The position numbers and the translations under genes were made by a program. A DNA stretch of 64,000 bases from Eubacterium sp. (GTDB taxonomy: Bacteria > Bacillota > Clostridia > Oscillospirales > Acutalibacteraceae), in contig JAFLRY010000002.1 of the NCBI GenBank assembly GCA_022511205.1, positions 43,109 to 107,108 of the forward strand, given 5' to 3'. The notes below the pieces were generated by a model. That model ran no database searches. It was not told the origin of the DNA and saw only the letters and a program-made list of their open reading frames with translations. Position 1 is the stretch's first letter; each line of letters opens with the position of its first letter. Shown one piece after another: positions 53,131-61,192 of this stretch.

Positions 53131-54411
53131 TTATTTATTCCTGTAAATGATCGATTCTCTTTGGGGACCGTTGGAAACCATGGTGATCGGGTAGCCGATC
53201 GCCTGCTCGATGAAATCAACGTAATCCTTCGTTTCCTGCGGAAGCTCATCATACTCCTTGATTCCCTTAATATCGCAGTGCCAGCCCTTGAAGATCTTTA
53301 AAACGGGCTTGCATTTTTTAAGTATGGGCGTTGTTGGGAAGTAATCAATGATCTCGCCGTCCAGCTCGTATGCCACGCAAACCTTGATCTCCTCGAGATA
53401 AGAAAGACAGTCGAGAGCCGTTAAAACCACCTGGGTTGCGCCCTGACACTCTACGCCGTAGCGTGTTGCTACGCAGTCGAACCAACCCACTCTTCTCGGT
53501 CTGCCTGTGGTCGCGCCGAATTCGCCCTTGTCTCCGCCGTGGATACGAAGCTCCTGCGCCTCATCCTCGTCAAGAATTTCGGAAACAAATTCGCCCGCGC
53601 CGACAGCGGAGGAATACGCCTTCGTTACTACAACGATATCCCTCAGCTCGCCGGCGGGAATGCCCGCGCCTACGCAGCCGTAACCCGCGAGGGTCGACGA
53701 AGAAGTAACCATGGGATAAATACCGAAATCCGGATCTTTGAGTGTTCCCAGCTGACCCTCAAGCAAAATTTCCTTGCCCTCTTTAAGCGCGTTGCGGATA
53801 TAGGTGTGCGTGTCGCACACGAAGGGCGCGATCTTTTCCTTGTAATCCATACAAATCGCAAACAGCTCGTCCTCATCAAGGAGGGGCTTGTTGTAAACAT
53901 ATTTCAAGGTGAGATTTTTGAGCGTGCAGATATTCTTAAGCTTAGCCCTTAAGGTCTCCTCATCAAAAAGCTCATTGACCTGAATGCCGATCTTTGAAAA
54001 TTTATCTGAGAAGAACGGGGCAATACCGCTTTTCGTTGAGCCGAAGGCCGCCTTGCCGAGCCTTTCCTCCTCATATTCATCAAGCAGAACATGATAAGGC
54101 ATAACTATCTGGCAACGCTCTGAAACGAGAAGTTTGGGATCGATCCCTGCTTTCTTCACTTCCTCAAGCTCATTTATAAATTTGTTTATATCAAGCGCCA
54201 CACCGTTTCCGATAATATTTACGGTATTGTCGTTGCAAATGCCGCAGGGCATAAGATGCAGGGCAAATCTGCCGTAATCGTTAATAATCGTGTGACCTGC
54301 GTTGGCACCGCCCTGGAAACGGATAACGATATCCGCCTTAGAGGCAAGCATATCGGTGATCTTGCCCTTGCCCTCGTCGCCCCAGTTGGCGCCCACGATC
54401 GCTCTTACCAT
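53131..54411 (-). CDS. purA: Adenylosuccinate synthetase
   Basis: A 426-residue enzyme with the P-loop G-A-N-W-G-D-E-G-K-G-K at the start, G-G-A-N-A-G-H-T-I (catalytic His) and the conserved T-G-R-P-R-R-V-G-W-F-D near residue 300. It joins IMP and aspartate with GTP, the first step to AMP. It has its own promoter and is close to guaA, the other branch from IMP, but each has its own promoter and terminator. Confidence 0.97.
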   Translation of the reverse strand: MVRAIVGANWGDEGKGKITDMLASKADIVIRFQGGANAGHTIINDYGRFALHLMPCGICNDNTVNIIGNGVALDINKFINELEEVKKAGIDPKLLVSERCQIVMPYHVLLDEYEEERLGKAAFGSTKSGIAPFFSDKFSKIGIQVNELFDEETLRAKLKNICTLKNLTLKYVYNKPLLDEDELFAICMDYKEKIAPFVCDTHTYIRNALKEGKEILLEGQLGTLKDPDFGIYPMVTSSSTLAGYGCVGAGIPAGELRDIVVVTKAYSSAVGAGEFVSEILDEDEAQELRIHGGDKGEFGATTGRPRRVGWFDCVATRYGVECQGATQVVLTALDCLSYLEEIKVCVAYELDGEIIDYFPTTPILKKCKPVLKIFKGWHCDIKGIKEYDELPQETKDYVDFIEQAIGYPITMVSNGPQRESIIYRNK

Positions 54412-54487
54412 AATTCTCTCTCCTAAAGCTTATAAATTGCGTTTTGAAAAACAAAACAGGCTCGGAATAAATCCCGGACCTTAATTA

Positions 54488-54516
54488 ATTATATAATAAC
54501 GCAATAACTAAGTCAA
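54488..54516 (-). promoter_or_regulatory. Promoter of purA
   Basis: Minus-strand TTGACT (54511-54516), 17-base spacer, TATAAT (54488-54493). Confidence 0.75.
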
Positions 54517-54548
54517 TAAACAATTTATTAATTATTTCTCAAGAAAAA

Positions 54549-54570
54549 AAGGAGGGTATCAACCCTCCTT
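54549..54570 (-). terminator. Terminator of the ABC exporter gene
   Basis: AAGGAGGG / CCCTCCTT, 8 bp with a 6-base loop and a T-run on the minus strand; the exporter stop is 20 bases upstream. Confidence 0.88.
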
Positions 54571-54589
54571 AAAAAAGTCACCTCGACAG

Positions 54590-56305
54590 CTATTGCGAAA
54601 CAGTAAATAACGAATAAAAGAGACCTCGTTTCTCTATTAAACGATCAAAATTGCCCTGCTCTGCTATTTCTCCATGATGCAAAACTATGAGTTCATCGTA
54701 TTCCCTTAACACGTTTTCCTCAAGTCTGTGGGTTACAATAATGCGTGTAATATCTTCCATTTCTAAAACGGAATTCATAATACTGTTTGACGTTATCTCA
54801 TCCAATGCGGCAGTAGCCTCATCCATAAGTAAAACCGATGTGTTTCTCAGTAACGCTCGGGCAATGGAGATTCTTTGCTTTTCACCGCCGGATAAAGCGC
54901 TTCCGTTTTCGCCGCAAATATAATCCTTACCATAACTGCCGATTAACTCTGAAAGACCTGCTTTTCGAATAGCCATCTGAACCTCATCATCCGAGAAATC
55001 CTTGTAAAGTGTAACATTATTATAAATAGTATCGTTAAATACAAATACGTTTTGCTGAACGAGCGATACCGTCCGGAATAGCGAGTTCGGATGAATACTC
55101 CGCAGCTCAGTTCCGTCAAACGTTATACCGCCTTTATAATTCTCATACGTTTGCATAATAAGCTTTAACAAGGTCGTTTTGCCTGAACCCGAGCTGCCGA
55201 CGATCGCATATTTCTTTCCGGGTAAAAAATCGAGATTTATATGATGCAAAATCTCTTTATTATCTTCATAACCGAAAGACAGATCACGAATTGAAATGCC
55301 TTGCGTCAAGGTGTGAGATATTTCTTCCCCTTCGGCCTCTTCATTCCTGAATAAGAAATCTGATAATTTATCCATTATCGTTATTGCCGCTTTTCGGTTT
55401 GCAAGAAGCGCAGGCATTCTTTCTATCGGCGAAATGACAAAGGTGACTAACTGCAAAAAAACTAATACAATACCGGGCGTGATTCCTGTTCCCGACAAAG
55501 CCATCCATGCGCCGATCACGAAAACGCCGAGCCGCATAATTACGCTGGCGGCGGTGCTTAGCAAATTAACGTTTTCTTCTGCGTATCTTCTTTTATACTT
55601 GATATTTTCAATTTTACTGTTATCCATTTCAAAGCGTTTTTGTATCTCTTTTTCCGCGCGAAAGCTTTTTATAACCGGGAAGCCCGAAAGAATATCCTTT
55701 ATTGTTTCAACGTATTTGGCATTTCCCTCCGAAACTTTTTTCTCCGCCTCAGCCAGCTTTTTCGCGGGCGGGAGAGATACGATTATCGGCAAAAGGGAAA
55801 GCAATACCGCCACAAGCGTTAAAACCGGGCTATACCATATCATTAAAATGAGCGCTCCCACAAAGCTGACACCGATATCCACAAAAGTAAGGATACTGTC
55901 AAGATAGTAGTCTTCCACAGATCGCATATCGTTCGTTAAAGCAGATATCAGCTTGCCCGTGTTTTCACCCGATAGCGCGCCTATTCTCTTACCTAATATT
56001 TTTTCAAAAGCGCTTGCCTTGTATTGCGCCATTGCCGTTTGAATAAACTTTGGTCTTGCTTTGCGGTAAATAAAATACGCCGCAATAAAAATTGTAAAGG
56101 TGATAACGGCGACTATAGCTATAAAAGAAAGCGAGGTCCGATCGCTTCCCGCCGCTATATCAATTATCTTTTGAAGCAGCCAGGAAACCACTAAGTTATA
56201 TACACTTAGAGCGACCATAGATACGATGGCGATAATAAGCCATATTTTGCTATGCAAAAATAGTTGACGTTTTAATTGCTTCCTATTGTTAATATGTTTT
56301 TTCAT
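54590..56305 (-). CDS. ABC exporter, fused membrane and ATPase domains, with attenuator-like leader
   Basis: A 571-residue half-transporter: six spans (about 20-320), then an ABC domain with Walker A G-S-S-G-S-G-K-T-T, signature L-S-G-G-E-K-Q-R-I-S and Walker B L-L-M-D-E-A-T-A-A-L-D-E. It is of the multidrug/lipid/peptide exporter type and would work as a homodimer. The ATG at 56305 has GGAGG upstream. Its leader holds a promoter, a 6-codon reading frame and a terminator-like hairpin, as in attenuated drug-resistance ABC genes. No second half-transporter is adjacent. The substrate is unknown. Confidence 0.88.
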   Translation of the reverse strand: MKKHINNRKQLKRQLFLHSKIWLIIAIVSMVALSVYNLVVSWLLQKIIDIAAGSDRTSLSFIAIVAVITFTIFIAAYFIYRKARPKFIQTAMAQYKASAFEKILGKRIGALSGENTGKLISALTNDMRSVEDYYLDSILTFVDIGVSFVGALILMIWYSPVLTLVAVLLSLLPIIVSLPPAKKLAEAEKKVSEGNAKYVETIKDILSGFPVIKSFRAEKEIQKRFEMDNSKIENIKYKRRYAEENVNLLSTAASVIMRLGVFVIGAWMALSGTGITPGIVLVFLQLVTFVISPIERMPALLANRKAAITIMDKLSDFLFRNEEAEGEEISHTLTQGISIRDLSFGYEDNKEILHHINLDFLPGKKYAIVGSSGSGKTTLLKLIMQTYENYKGGITFDGTELRSIHPNSLFRTVSLVQQNVFVFNDTIYNNVTLYKDFSDDEVQMAIRKAGLSELIGSYGKDYICGENGSALSGGEKQRISIARALLRNTSVLLMDEATAALDEITSNSIMNSVLEMEDITRIIVTHRLEENVLREYDELIVLHHGEIAEQGNFDRLIEKRGLFYSLFTVSQ

Positions 56306-56331
56306 TTTATTTCCTCCGTGTTCATAAAAAA

Positions 56332-56364
56332 TCGGCCGCAAGAAAAGAAATTCCCTGCGACCGA
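56332..56364 (-). terminator. Attenuator-type terminator before the ABC exporter
   Basis: On the minus strand TCGGTCGCA / TGCGGCCGA with a 15-base loop, followed by TTTTTTAT and then the exporter's GGAGG. As it precedes the gene whose promoter is further upstream, it would stop transcription unless relieved. Confidence 0.7.
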
Positions 56365-56441
56365 ATAATTGGACATAGCTATCCCAAAAGGCATACCACA
56401 CCATATAATCAGTGAAAAGAATATCTACTTTCCTGCGAAAC

Positions 56442-56486
56442 GGCACGACAAACAACGGCAATTACGCCGTGAACAACGATCATGCC
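56442..56486 (-). promoter_or_regulatory. Hairpin inside the exporter leader
   Basis: GGCATGA / TCGTGCC at the base and ACGGC / GCCGT at the tip, lying between leader peptide and terminator; part of the presumed attenuator. Confidence 0.45.
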
Positions 56487-56495
56487 AAATATCTT

Positions 56496-56516
56496 TTAGC
56501 AGGAAACGTAAATCAT
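56496..56516 (-). CDS. Leader peptide MIYVSC (candidate)
   Basis: Six codons, ATG-ATT-TAC-GTT-TCC-TGC-TAA, with an excellent ribosome site (GAGGTG 5 bases upstream). Its last codons contain TTTCCTGC, which is complementary to GCAGGAAA at 56429-56436 (plus-strand TTTCCTGC). A ribosome on the leader would therefore block this pairing and change downstream folding. The layout is like leader peptides that sense ribosome-targeting drugs. Confidence 0.55.
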   Translation of the reverse strand: MIYVSC

Positions 56517-56546
56517 CTTTTCACCTCTTCCATTTAATTTGGTTAA

Positions 56547-56575
56547 AAATTATCATATTTATTCTTATTTGTCAA
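56547..56575 (-). promoter_or_regulatory. Promoter of the ABC exporter transcript
   Basis: Minus-strand TTGACA (56570-56575), 17-base spacer, TAATTT (56547-56552). It starts about 240 bases before the exporter ATG, leaving room for the leader. Confidence 0.7.
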
Positions 56576-56580
56576 GTTTA

Positions 56581-58005
56581 TTAAAAGGAATAATACGCCT
56601 TGCCGTTTTCAAGGGTCACTCCGTAATAATATGCCAGCTCAGATACGTTGACTATCTGATACCCCTCTTTAACGAGTACGGGAACGGCTCGCTCCACCGC
56701 CTCCGCCGTGCCGGGGAAAAGATCGTGCATAAGTACCACGTCTCCGCCGTCGATACCGCTGATAAGCTGTTCGTAAACGTCATCGGCGTTCTTTTCTTTC
56801 CAATCCTCCGTATCGATGCTCCAAAGAATTATCGGAGCGCCACAGGCGGCTGTTATCGTATCCGTCATAAAGCCCCCTGTAGGTCTGAAAAGCGCGGGCT
56901 TCTGCCCGGTGAAATTCATTAGGATATCCGTGCATTTGGTAATATCCTCAACCGTCACCTCCGTGCCGTAATGGTTATGATCATAGGTGTGATTGCCGAT
57001 CTCAAAGCCGTTTTCAACCATTTCCTTAACGCACTGAGCGTGATTTGAATTATTTATCCTCTCTCCAACGATGAAAAATGTTGCGGAGCAATTATGTTCC
57101 TCAAGAGCCTTCAGAATAATGCCTGTTGAAGGACCGTTTGGACCATCGTCAAAGGTAAAGGCGATCATCGGCTTGCTTGTATCAAGATCTGTTCGGATAT
57201 AATCGGGCTTTTCCGAAACGGTGATCCTACAGCTTGCGGACACGCCGTTGTAGGCAGTTGCGGTTATATCGGCCGTTCCTGCTGACAAAGCAGTGAGCTT
57301 ACCGTTTTTCCCTACGGCAAGCACCTGCGGATCATTCGATTTAAACTGAACTCCCTTTGCCGCCGAGCCTTCGGGCAGGGAGACCTTCAGATCGCAGACA
57401 GTTCCGACGTAAAGCTTTTCGTTAAACACAGAAACGTTTATATTATACGGAGCGTCCGCAACGGTTATCTCGCAAACCGCCTTGTGGCCGTTATACGTTT
57501 CGGCGGTGACGGCGGTTTTTCCCGGCGCAAGAGCAGTAACTTTTCCGTTTTCATCAATTTTTACCGCCTTATCGTCGGAAAGCGAATACGCGATTCCCGT
57601 AATCAGCTTTGACTCGGGAATATAAAATGGGAGCGTATATTCCTCTCCAACGCCCAGCGACAGGGCTTTTTCATCAATATCCAGCTCCTGGGGCGCGTCA
57701 ATAACCTCTACTGTTATCTGCTCTTTCCCTGCTTTAAGCTTTGCTTGGCCATTGGCAACGGCTATTATATTTCCGCTTTCATCAACCGTTATTATGCTTT
57801 TATCATAGCTTTTAAGTTTTATTTTTTCTTCGCCCTTAGCGGGATAATTATATATCTGCCCCACCCCGAGAAACAGGATCGCGTTTTCCGTATCTGAGGG
57901 TGGATTTTTCAAACCTCCGCCTATAGCGAGGGCCGCCGATATGAGGATCAGCACGGCGGCAACGCCTGCTGCCGCTATTACCCAAGCTTTTTTAATTTTT
58001 ATCAA
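56581..58005 (-). CDS. Polysaccharide deacetylase with Ig-like (Big_2) repeats
   Basis: A 474-residue membrane-anchored or secreted protein. One N-terminal span (about 8-29), then three Ig-like Big_2 repeats of about 75 residues to about 265. The NodB domain follows: T-F-D-D-G-P (metal/catalytic Asp), N-H-T-Y-D-H (His ligands), R-P-T-G-G, W-S-I-D-T-E-D-W and L-M-H-D. It probably deacetylates peptidoglycan GlcNAc or a surface glycan outside the cell. The Ig repeats may bind wall or spread the enzyme away from the membrane. It overlaps a small upstream gene by 4 bases. Confidence 0.92.
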   Translation of the reverse strand: MIKIKKAWVIAAAGVAAVLILISAALAIGGGLKNPPSDTENAILFLGVGQIYNYPAKGEEKIKLKSYDKSIITVDESGNIIAVANGQAKLKAGKEQITVEVIDAPQELDIDEKALSLGVGEEYTLPFYIPESKLITGIAYSLSDDKAVKIDENGKVTALAPGKTAVTAETYNGHKAVCEITVADAPYNINVSVFNEKLYVGTVCDLKVSLPEGSAAKGVQFKSNDPQVLAVGKNGKLTALSAGTADITATAYNGVSASCRITVSEKPDYIRTDLDTSKPMIAFTFDDGPNGPSTGIILKALEEHNCSATFFIVGERINNSNHAQCVKEMVENGFEIGNHTYDHNHYGTEVTVEDITKCTDILMNFTGQKPALFRPTGGFMTDTITAACGAPIILWSIDTEDWKEKNADDVYEQLISGIDGGDVVLMHDLFPGTAEAVERAVPVLVKEGYQIVNVSELAYYYGVTLENGKAYYSF

Positions 58006-58190
58006 TTCTGTTTTCTGACGATCTCGTACTCGCCGTTATCCGGGCGGAAATATCTACAGCTTCTGTTTCTTTCCTGAAGCAAACGCACGTATTCATCCTC
58101 GTCAAGCTGCAACGAGCAGAAGTATTCGTCAGCTTCATCGTCGTATTCGTTATACCAGCATTTTTCGCATAAACTATCCATGCTTCTCAT
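58002..58190 (-). CDS. Small Cys-rich protein, DUF6472-like
   Basis: A 62-residue protein with C-E-K-C-W-Y-N-E-Y-D-D-E ... Y-F-C-S-L and C-R-Y-F-R-P-D at the end, four cysteines that may bind a metal. It resembles short Firmicutes proteins grouped as DUF6472. An alternative start is the ATG at 58181. It overlaps the deacetylase gene by 4 bases, so the two are coupled, though no functional link is known. Confidence 0.65.
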   Translation of the reverse strand: MRSMDSLCEKCWYNEYDDEADEYFCSLQLDEDEYVRLLQERNRSCRYFRPDNGEYEIVRKQN

Positions 58191-58224
58191 CCCAAAATCA
58201 ATTATATTTTGCGTTGCCGCAAAA

Positions 58225-58251
58225 AAAGAACCGATAAAATATCAGTTCTTT
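58225..58251. terminator. Hairpin after the purH-type gene
   Basis: AAAGAAC-GATA / TATC-GTTCTTT with T runs on both sides; ends the leftward AICAR transformylase transcript. Confidence 0.75.
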
Positions 58252-58308
58252 TTACTGCCTTACCAAAGCCAAGCTACGCTCAGCTATATTTTAGTTTGAT
58301 CTTTTTTA

Positions 58309-59484
58309 TTAATGGTGGAAAAGTCTGATTCCTGTCATCGCCATAGCTATGCCGAAGCCGTTGCAACATTCGATAACGTTTGCGTCACGAACCGAGCCGC
58401 CGGGCTGAGCGATATACTTAACACCGGACTTAACGGCTCTTTCGATATTATCTTCAAAGGGGAAGAACGCGTCTGAACCGAGTGCTACCTTATCCATCTG
58501 CTTGTGCCACTCGATTTTTTCCTCTTTGGTAAAGGGTTCGGGCTTTTCGGTGAAGTATCTCTTCCAAACGTCGTTAGCGTAGAGATCCTCATAATCGTCG
58601 CTGATATAGATATCTATTGCGTTATCAGCGTCGCACTTTCTGATGCCCTCGATGAACGGTAGATTCAGCACCTTTTCGCTTCTGCGAAGCCACCAATTAT
58701 CTGCCTTGTTGCCCGCAAGACGGGTGCAGTGGATTCTCGACTGCTGACCGGCGCCAACGCCGATGGTCTGCCCGCCCATAGCGTAGCAAACGGAGTTTGA
58801 CTGGGTGTATTTAAGGGTTATCATCGAGATAAGAAGATCGATCTTCGCGATCTCGGGGATCTCCTTGATCTCAGTGGGCATATCGTTGAAAAGCTCTTTG
58901 GTTATCTTCGCGTCGTTTCTCTTCTGCTCAAACTTGATGCCGAAAAGCTCCTTCGTTTCCATCATCTCGGGAACGTAGTTCTCGTCAATTTTGATTACGA
59001 GATATCCGCCGCGGCGCTTGCTCTTGAGAATTTCCAGAGCCTCATCGGTGTAGGAGGGAGCGATAATACCGTCCGATACCTCTTTAACAAGGAATTTTGC
59101 AACGCAGGCGTCGCACTCATCGGAAAGGGCGGCGAAATCTCCAAAGGAGGATACGCGGTCGCAGCCTCTTGCTCTGACGTATGCCTGAGCAATGGGGGTG
59201 AGCTCCAGATCATCGGGCACGAAAAATGCCTTTCTGTCTGTATCGGATAAGGGCTGGGCAACTGCCGCGCCGGCGGGCGAAACGTGCTTGAAGGAAGCCG
59301 CGCTGGGAAGCCCTGTTGCCTCTTTCAGCTCCTTAACAAGCTGCCATGAATTGAAGGCGTCAAGCAGATTGATATAGCCCGCGCTTCCGTTGAGTATCTC
59401 AAAGGGAAGCTCCTTGCCGTCAAGGTGGATCCTTGCGGGGTTCTGGTTGGGGTTACAGCCGTATTTTAAGGTGTACTCGGTCAT
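58309..59484 (-). CDS. AICAR transformylase, stand-alone
   Basis: A 391-residue protein containing only the formyltransferase part of PurH. It has F-K-H-V-S-P-A-G-A-A (catalytic Lys-His), K-Y-T-Q-S-N-S-V, I-G-V-G-A-G-Q-Q-S-R, G-S-D-A-F-F-P-F and Q-P-G-G-S-V-R-D. The N-terminal IMP cyclohydrolase domain (MGS-like) is absent, so ring closure to IMP must be done by another protein. It formylates AICAR with 10-formyl-THF, the ninth step of purine synthesis. Separate single-domain forms are known in Clostridia. A full purH is usually ~510 residues. Confidence 0.92.
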   Translation of the reverse strand: MTEYTLKYGCNPNQNPARIHLDGKELPFEILNGSAGYINLLDAFNSWQLVKELKEATGLPSAASFKHVSPAGAAVAQPLSDTDRKAFFVPDDLELTPIAQAYVRARGCDRVSSFGDFAALSDECDACVAKFLVKEVSDGIIAPSYTDEALEILKSKRRGGYLVIKIDENYVPEMMETKELFGIKFEQKRNDAKITKELFNDMPTEIKEIPEIAKIDLLISMITLKYTQSNSVCYAMGGQTIGVGAGQQSRIHCTRLAGNKADNWWLRRSEKVLNLPFIEGIRKCDADNAIDIYISDDYEDLYANDVWKRYFTEKPEPFTKEEKIEWHKQMDKVALGSDAFFPFEDNIERAVKSGVKYIAQPGGSVRDANVIECCNGFGIAMAMTGIRLFHH

Positions 59485-59568
59485 AATCGTTCCTCCTGTA
59501 TATTAGGGTGAGGGAGTTGAATTCTTCCGCCCTAAATTTAATTAGTACACATATTTTATACTGCCGCA

Positions 59569-59597
59569 TTGAAAAAAGCAAGGATAAATGCTACAAT
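59569..59597 (+). promoter_or_regulatory. Promoter of the ATP-grasp/feoB operon
   Basis: TTGAAA (59569-59574), 17-base spacer, TACAAT (59592-59597), 37 bases before the ATG. Confidence 0.6.
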
Positions 59598-59633
59598 TAT
59601 GTCAATAAATTAAGAAAAGAGTAAAGCAGTTAT

Positions 59634-60449
59634 ATGAAAGGCATTTTAGCGGTCAATCACTTTTTGAAAACCGCAAAGTTTTCTGAGCTTCACAGTCACC
59701 TTGTTGAAGCGGCAAAAAAAGAAAATATCAAGCTTGAAATCAAAACGAATCTGAAGCTTGCCACGGTAAGCCCGCAATGCGATTTCGTGCTGTTTTGGGA
59801 TAAGGATATAAACCTCGCCCGCCGCCTTGAAAAGCAGGGGCTGAAAGTTTTTAACAGCGCAGATTCAATCGAAAAGTGCGACGATAAGGCGAGAACCTAT
59901 ATTGAGCTTTCAGGCATAGTTCCTCAACCGAAAACGCTCGTTGCGCCCAAAACGTATTTCAAAGCCGACTTTACCGAATTCGTTGATAACGCGATTGAGA
60001 TTTTAGGGTTTCCTCTCGTTTTCAAGGAATGCTTCGGCTCCTTTGGCGAGCAGGTTTTCCTTTGCAATACGAAAGACGAAATCATCAGCCATATAACCGA
60101 AAGACCGTTTATTTTGCAGGAGTTCATCGCCTCCTCCGCGGGGCGTGATAAGCGCATCGAGGTAGTGGGCGGCAGAGTGGTTGCCGCAATGGAACGCTTT
60201 AACGTTAACGATTTTCGCTCAAACGTTACAAACGGCGGAAAAATGAAGCCCTGCGTGCCTACACAAGCGGAATGTGATATCGCCGTTGCCGCATGCGAAA
60301 AATTGGGGCTCACCTTCGGTGGCGTTGATCTGCTGGAGGGCGGGATCGTTTGCGAGGTAAACAGCAACGCCCATATAATAAATATTATGAATTGCACCGG
60401 TATAGACATTGCCGCGGAAATTTTTAAGGAAATACAAAGCAAATTATGA
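59634..60449 (+). CDS. RimK-like ATP-grasp ligase A
   Basis: A 271-residue ATP-grasp protein. F-P-L-V-F-K-E-C-F-G-S-F-G (phosphate loop), F-I-L-Q-E-F-I, I-E-V-V-G-G-R-V and the metal-binding I-V-C-E-V-N-S-N-A are present. The family makes amide bonds via an acyl phosphate, e.g. RimK adding glutamates. No amide substrate can be assigned. It overlaps the next gene, its paralogue, by 4 bases. The pre-ATP-grasp region is about 110 residues. Confidence 0.85.
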   Translation: MKGILAVNHFLKTAKFSELHSHLVEAAKKENIKLEIKTNLKLATVSPQCDFVLFWDKDINLARRLEKQGLKVFNSADSIEKCDDKARTYIELSGIVPQPKTLVAPKTYFKADFTEFVDNAIEILGFPLVFKECFGSFGEQVFLCNTKDEIISHITERPFILQEFIASSAGRDKRIEVVGGRVVAAMERFNVNDFRSNVTNGGKMKPCVPTQAECDIAVAACEKLGLTFGGVDLLEGGIVCEVNSNAHIINIMNCTGIDIAAEIFKEIQSKL

Positions 60450-61177
60450 GCGGACTTTTGATTTACAGCCGTTTTGAGGCTGAGCGCAACGCCTTTTCCG
60501 TTGAGCAGTACAAAAAGCATCTTGACATATCGCTGATGCTTGAGGAAGAAATTGATTTTTCCGGCCCTGCCGATTTCGTCATTAACAGAACGAATAATTA
60601 TGGGATAGCCGAGGAATTCGAAAAGAGAGGAATTAGAGTTTTCAATCCCTCAAGTCTTACGCGCCTTGCCAATGATAAGCAGAAGTGCTACGAATTTATG
60701 CGTGATAACGGCATTGAAATTTTGCCTGTTGATTATAAAACGCCGCCCCTCGTTATGAAGCCCATAGACGGCAAAGGCGGCAAGGACGTTATTCTTATTA
60801 AGGACGGCGTTCCGCCCGAAAAAGGGGGCTACGTTTACCAAAAGCCGGCTACCGATCTTGGAAAGGATCTGCGCGTCTGGCTCATCGGCGGCAAAATCAT
60901 CGCCGCGGTGTTGCGCGAGAGCAAAACCGACTTCCGCGCCAACTTCTGCCTCGGCGGGAGCGCAACTCCCTACACACTTTCTAAAGATGAAACTGCCCTT
61001 ATAGACAAGATTTCGGGCTTACTTGAATATGATTATATCGGAATAGACTTTCTTTTTAATAACGGAAAAATCATTTTTAACGAAATTGAGGACTCCGTTG
61101 GCGCAAGAATGCTTTACAACTTAACAAATATTGATATAATAGAAAAGTATTGCAAATATATAAAATCAACATTATGA
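60446..61177 (+). CDS. RimK-like ATP-grasp ligase B
   Basis: A 243-residue paralogue of the preceding protein. It has P-L-V-M-K-P-I-D-G-K-G-G (phosphate loop), Y-V-Y-Q-K, L-R-V-W-L-I-G-G-K and metal-binding I-I-F-N-E-I-E-D-S-V-G-A-R. It begins within the stop region of gene A (ATGA overlap), so both are made together. It may act on a product of A, giving a two-step peptide or cofactor addition. feoB follows after 15 bases. The product is not known. Confidence 0.85.
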   Translation: MSGLLIYSRFEAERNAFSVEQYKKHLDISLMLEEEIDFSGPADFVINRTNNYGIAEEFEKRGIRVFNPSSLTRLANDKQKCYEFMRDNGIEILPVDYKTPPLVMKPIDGKGGKDVILIKDGVPPEKGGYVYQKPATDLGKDLRVWLIGGKIIAAVLRESKTDFRANFCLGGSATPYTLSKDETALIDKISGLLEYDYIGIDFLFNNGKIIFNEIEDSVGARMLYNLTNIDIIEKYCKYIKSTL

Positions 61178-61192
61178 CAAAAAGAGGTCAAT

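Noticed and set aside
54460..54600. Possible purine riboswitch before purA
   Set aside because: No conserved purine-aptamer core was found; only a promoter and plain AT-rich sequence are seen.
56306..56461. Upstream extension of the ABC exporter
   Set aside because: It covers the attenuator hairpins and has no ribosome site; GGAGG lies directly before the ATG at 56305.
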